Below the pieces are notes generated by a model. It did no database searches and was not told the origin of the DNA. It saw only the letters and a list, made by a program, of their open reading frames with translations. Positions 6,849 to 7,835 of a stretch of DNA of 7,835 bases are shown one piece after another (position 1 is the stretch's first letter; the number at the start of each line of letters is the position of its first letter). The position numbers were made by a program, and so were the translations under genes. This stretch comes from JBEGQX01 sp041180805 (lineage in GTDB: Bacteria; Planctomycetota; Planctomycetia; Gemmatales; Gemmataceae): contig JBEGQX010000023.1 of NCBI GenBank assembly GCA_041180805.1, positions 1 through 7,835 of the forward strand. The letters run 5' to 3'.

Positions 6849-7835
6849 ATGACCGCAACCACACGCCAAAAACCTCCACGCTCCCCACGCCTGCCCAAAA
6901 TCTCCCGACACGCCACCGGCCAGGGCGTCGTCCGCCTCGATGGCAAAGACCACTACCTCGGCAAATTCGGCTCCCCGGAAGCCCAGGCCAAATACCAAAG
7001 CCTTGTCTACCCCTGGTTCCAGGCCCGCAAGGCCGCCGCCGATGCAGCGACACCTCCCATCCACTACTCCAGCGACTTCCACTCCATCACCATCAGCGAA
7101 CTCGTCCTGCGCTTCTTCCAGTACGCCGAGGACTACTACCAGGGCTCACCCGAAACCAGGAACCTCCGGCTGGCCCTGCGCGACTTCCGCGCCGCCTTCG
7201 GCAAAACCCTCGTGCGCGACTTCGGCCCCAGGCGCCTCAAGGAATTCATGCACAGGCTTCTCGCACCAAGGCTCCGCAAAAAAGCCGTCCTCGACAGCAA
7301 GGGCAACCGCACCGTCATCGACGAGGAATACACCCTCGGCCAAAGGACCATCAACCAGCGTGTCCAAAGGGTCATCCGCATGTTCAAGTGGGCCACCGAG
7401 GAGGAAATCATCCCCCCAGGCATCCACATCGCCGCCAGCCTCATGTCCGTCAGCCTCCTGCGCAACGGCCGATTTGGCGCCAAGCTCCCCCGCAGGATCC
7501 CGGCCGCCCAACAGGAAGAACTTGACAAGGTCCTGCCACACCTCACCCCCCATGGCCGAACTCATCGCACTCACCGGCATGCGCTCCGCCGACGCCTGTG
7601 GCATGCGTCCCATCGACATCGACCGCTCCGGCGATGTCTGGAGGTACCGGCCCGTGAAATACAAGAGGTCCTCCATGGACGGCCAACTCCCCAGGGTGAT
7701 CCATCTGGGAAAGAGGGCCCAGGCCATTCTCCAGCCATTCCTCGACAGAAGGGCACCCGAGGAACACCTGTTCTCGCCCGCGGAGTCGATGGAGAGTTTC
7801 CGGGAAAGCCAGAAACACAAGGTCGGCGGAAAAAG
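6849..7835 (+). pseudogene. Tyrosine recombinase/integrase, apparently frameshifted, C-terminus beyond window
   Basis: Reading from ATG 6849, residues 14-49 (PRLPKISRHATG, then VRLDGKDHYLGKFGS) look like an N-terminal arm-type DNA-binding domain of AP2-like build. Residues about 83-185 (ISELVLRFFQYAEDYY, then TINQRVQRVIRMFKWATEEE) are the helical core-binding domain. This frame makes sense up to LPHLTP (codon 234, ending 7550). After that the catalytic domain is in the next frame, from 7552: MAELIALTGMR, with the catalytic Arg at 7582-7584, then CGMRPIDIDRSGDVWRYRPV, the likely beta-strand Lys at 7663-7665, and RVIHLGKRAQAILQPFLD. The His-x-x-Arg and Tyr motifs would lie beyond the window. 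Neither frame meets a stop, so the break shows only in protein content. The gene is strongly GC-rich with G/C-ending codons, unlike everything to the left. The break may be a true mutation, a sequencing error at the C run, or less likely a +1 recoding site. Integrase identity is firm; the pseudogene status is less so. Confidence 0.8.

Noticed and set aside
7146..7820. Long minus-strand open frames opposite the integrase
   Set aside because: They come from the high GC content and codon bias of the integrase strand. Their translations are low-complexity Gly/Ala/Arg-rich without recognisable domains, while the plus strand holds clear integrase motifs.
1..7835. CRISPR array, insertion sequence ends or long tandem repeats
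   Set aside because: Reading through the window I saw no regularly spaced repeats, no terminal inverted repeats flanking a transposase and no transposase gene.

Overview
The window looks like chromosomal DNA from a planctomycete, probably of the Gemmata/Pirellula kind. This rests on protein content alone: an exported DUF1501 protein beside a secreted PPC-domain protein, a DUF3500 protein, a DUF4838 glycosidase-like protein, and an integrase of a type I associate with planctomycete genomes. No taxonomic marker other than one tRNA is present, so the placement is an inference.

Layout. From 1 to 2605 three genes run leftward and are probably one transcript, read in this order: a 101-residue Ig-like protein (2605 to 2300), a Tat-type DUF1501 protein (2251 to 872), and a secreted PPC-domain protein that starts at 820 and runs off the left edge. 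The gaps are 48 and 51 bases, and a candidate promoter lies at 2679-2708. Next, also leftward, is a secreted DUF3500 protein (3692 to 2799). A non-coding, AT-rich divergent region (3693-4048) separates it from a rightward 828-residue secreted DUF4838 protein (4049-6535). After a short spacer comes a complete tRNA-Thr(CGT) at 6677-6749.

From the tRNA rightward the base composition changes sharply. By hand count, 43 of 60 bases at 7141-7200 are G or C, against 23 of 60 at 5101-5160. The GC-rich part is a tyrosine recombinase starting at 6849 and cut by the window end. It appears broken by a frameshift at the C run 7546-7551: the N-terminal and core-binding regions are in one frame, while the catalytic-domain motif TGMR and the following strands are in the next. 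This is the signature of a mobile or genomic island inserted at the 3' end of a tRNA gene, with the window catching its left edge.

How the genes fit together. The left part encodes exported proteins whose biochemical roles are mostly unknown, with carbohydrate breakdown the best-supported theme (DUF4838). The right part is an integration module. Between the tRNA and the integrase is a 99-base stretch holding a 16-base perfect palindrome that overlaps the integrase ribosome-binding site, a GC-rich hairpin and recurring CCGA-type motifs. This is the most unusual non-coding structure here. I see no CRISPR array, no transposon inverted repeats and no evident undescribed multi-gene system within these bounds.
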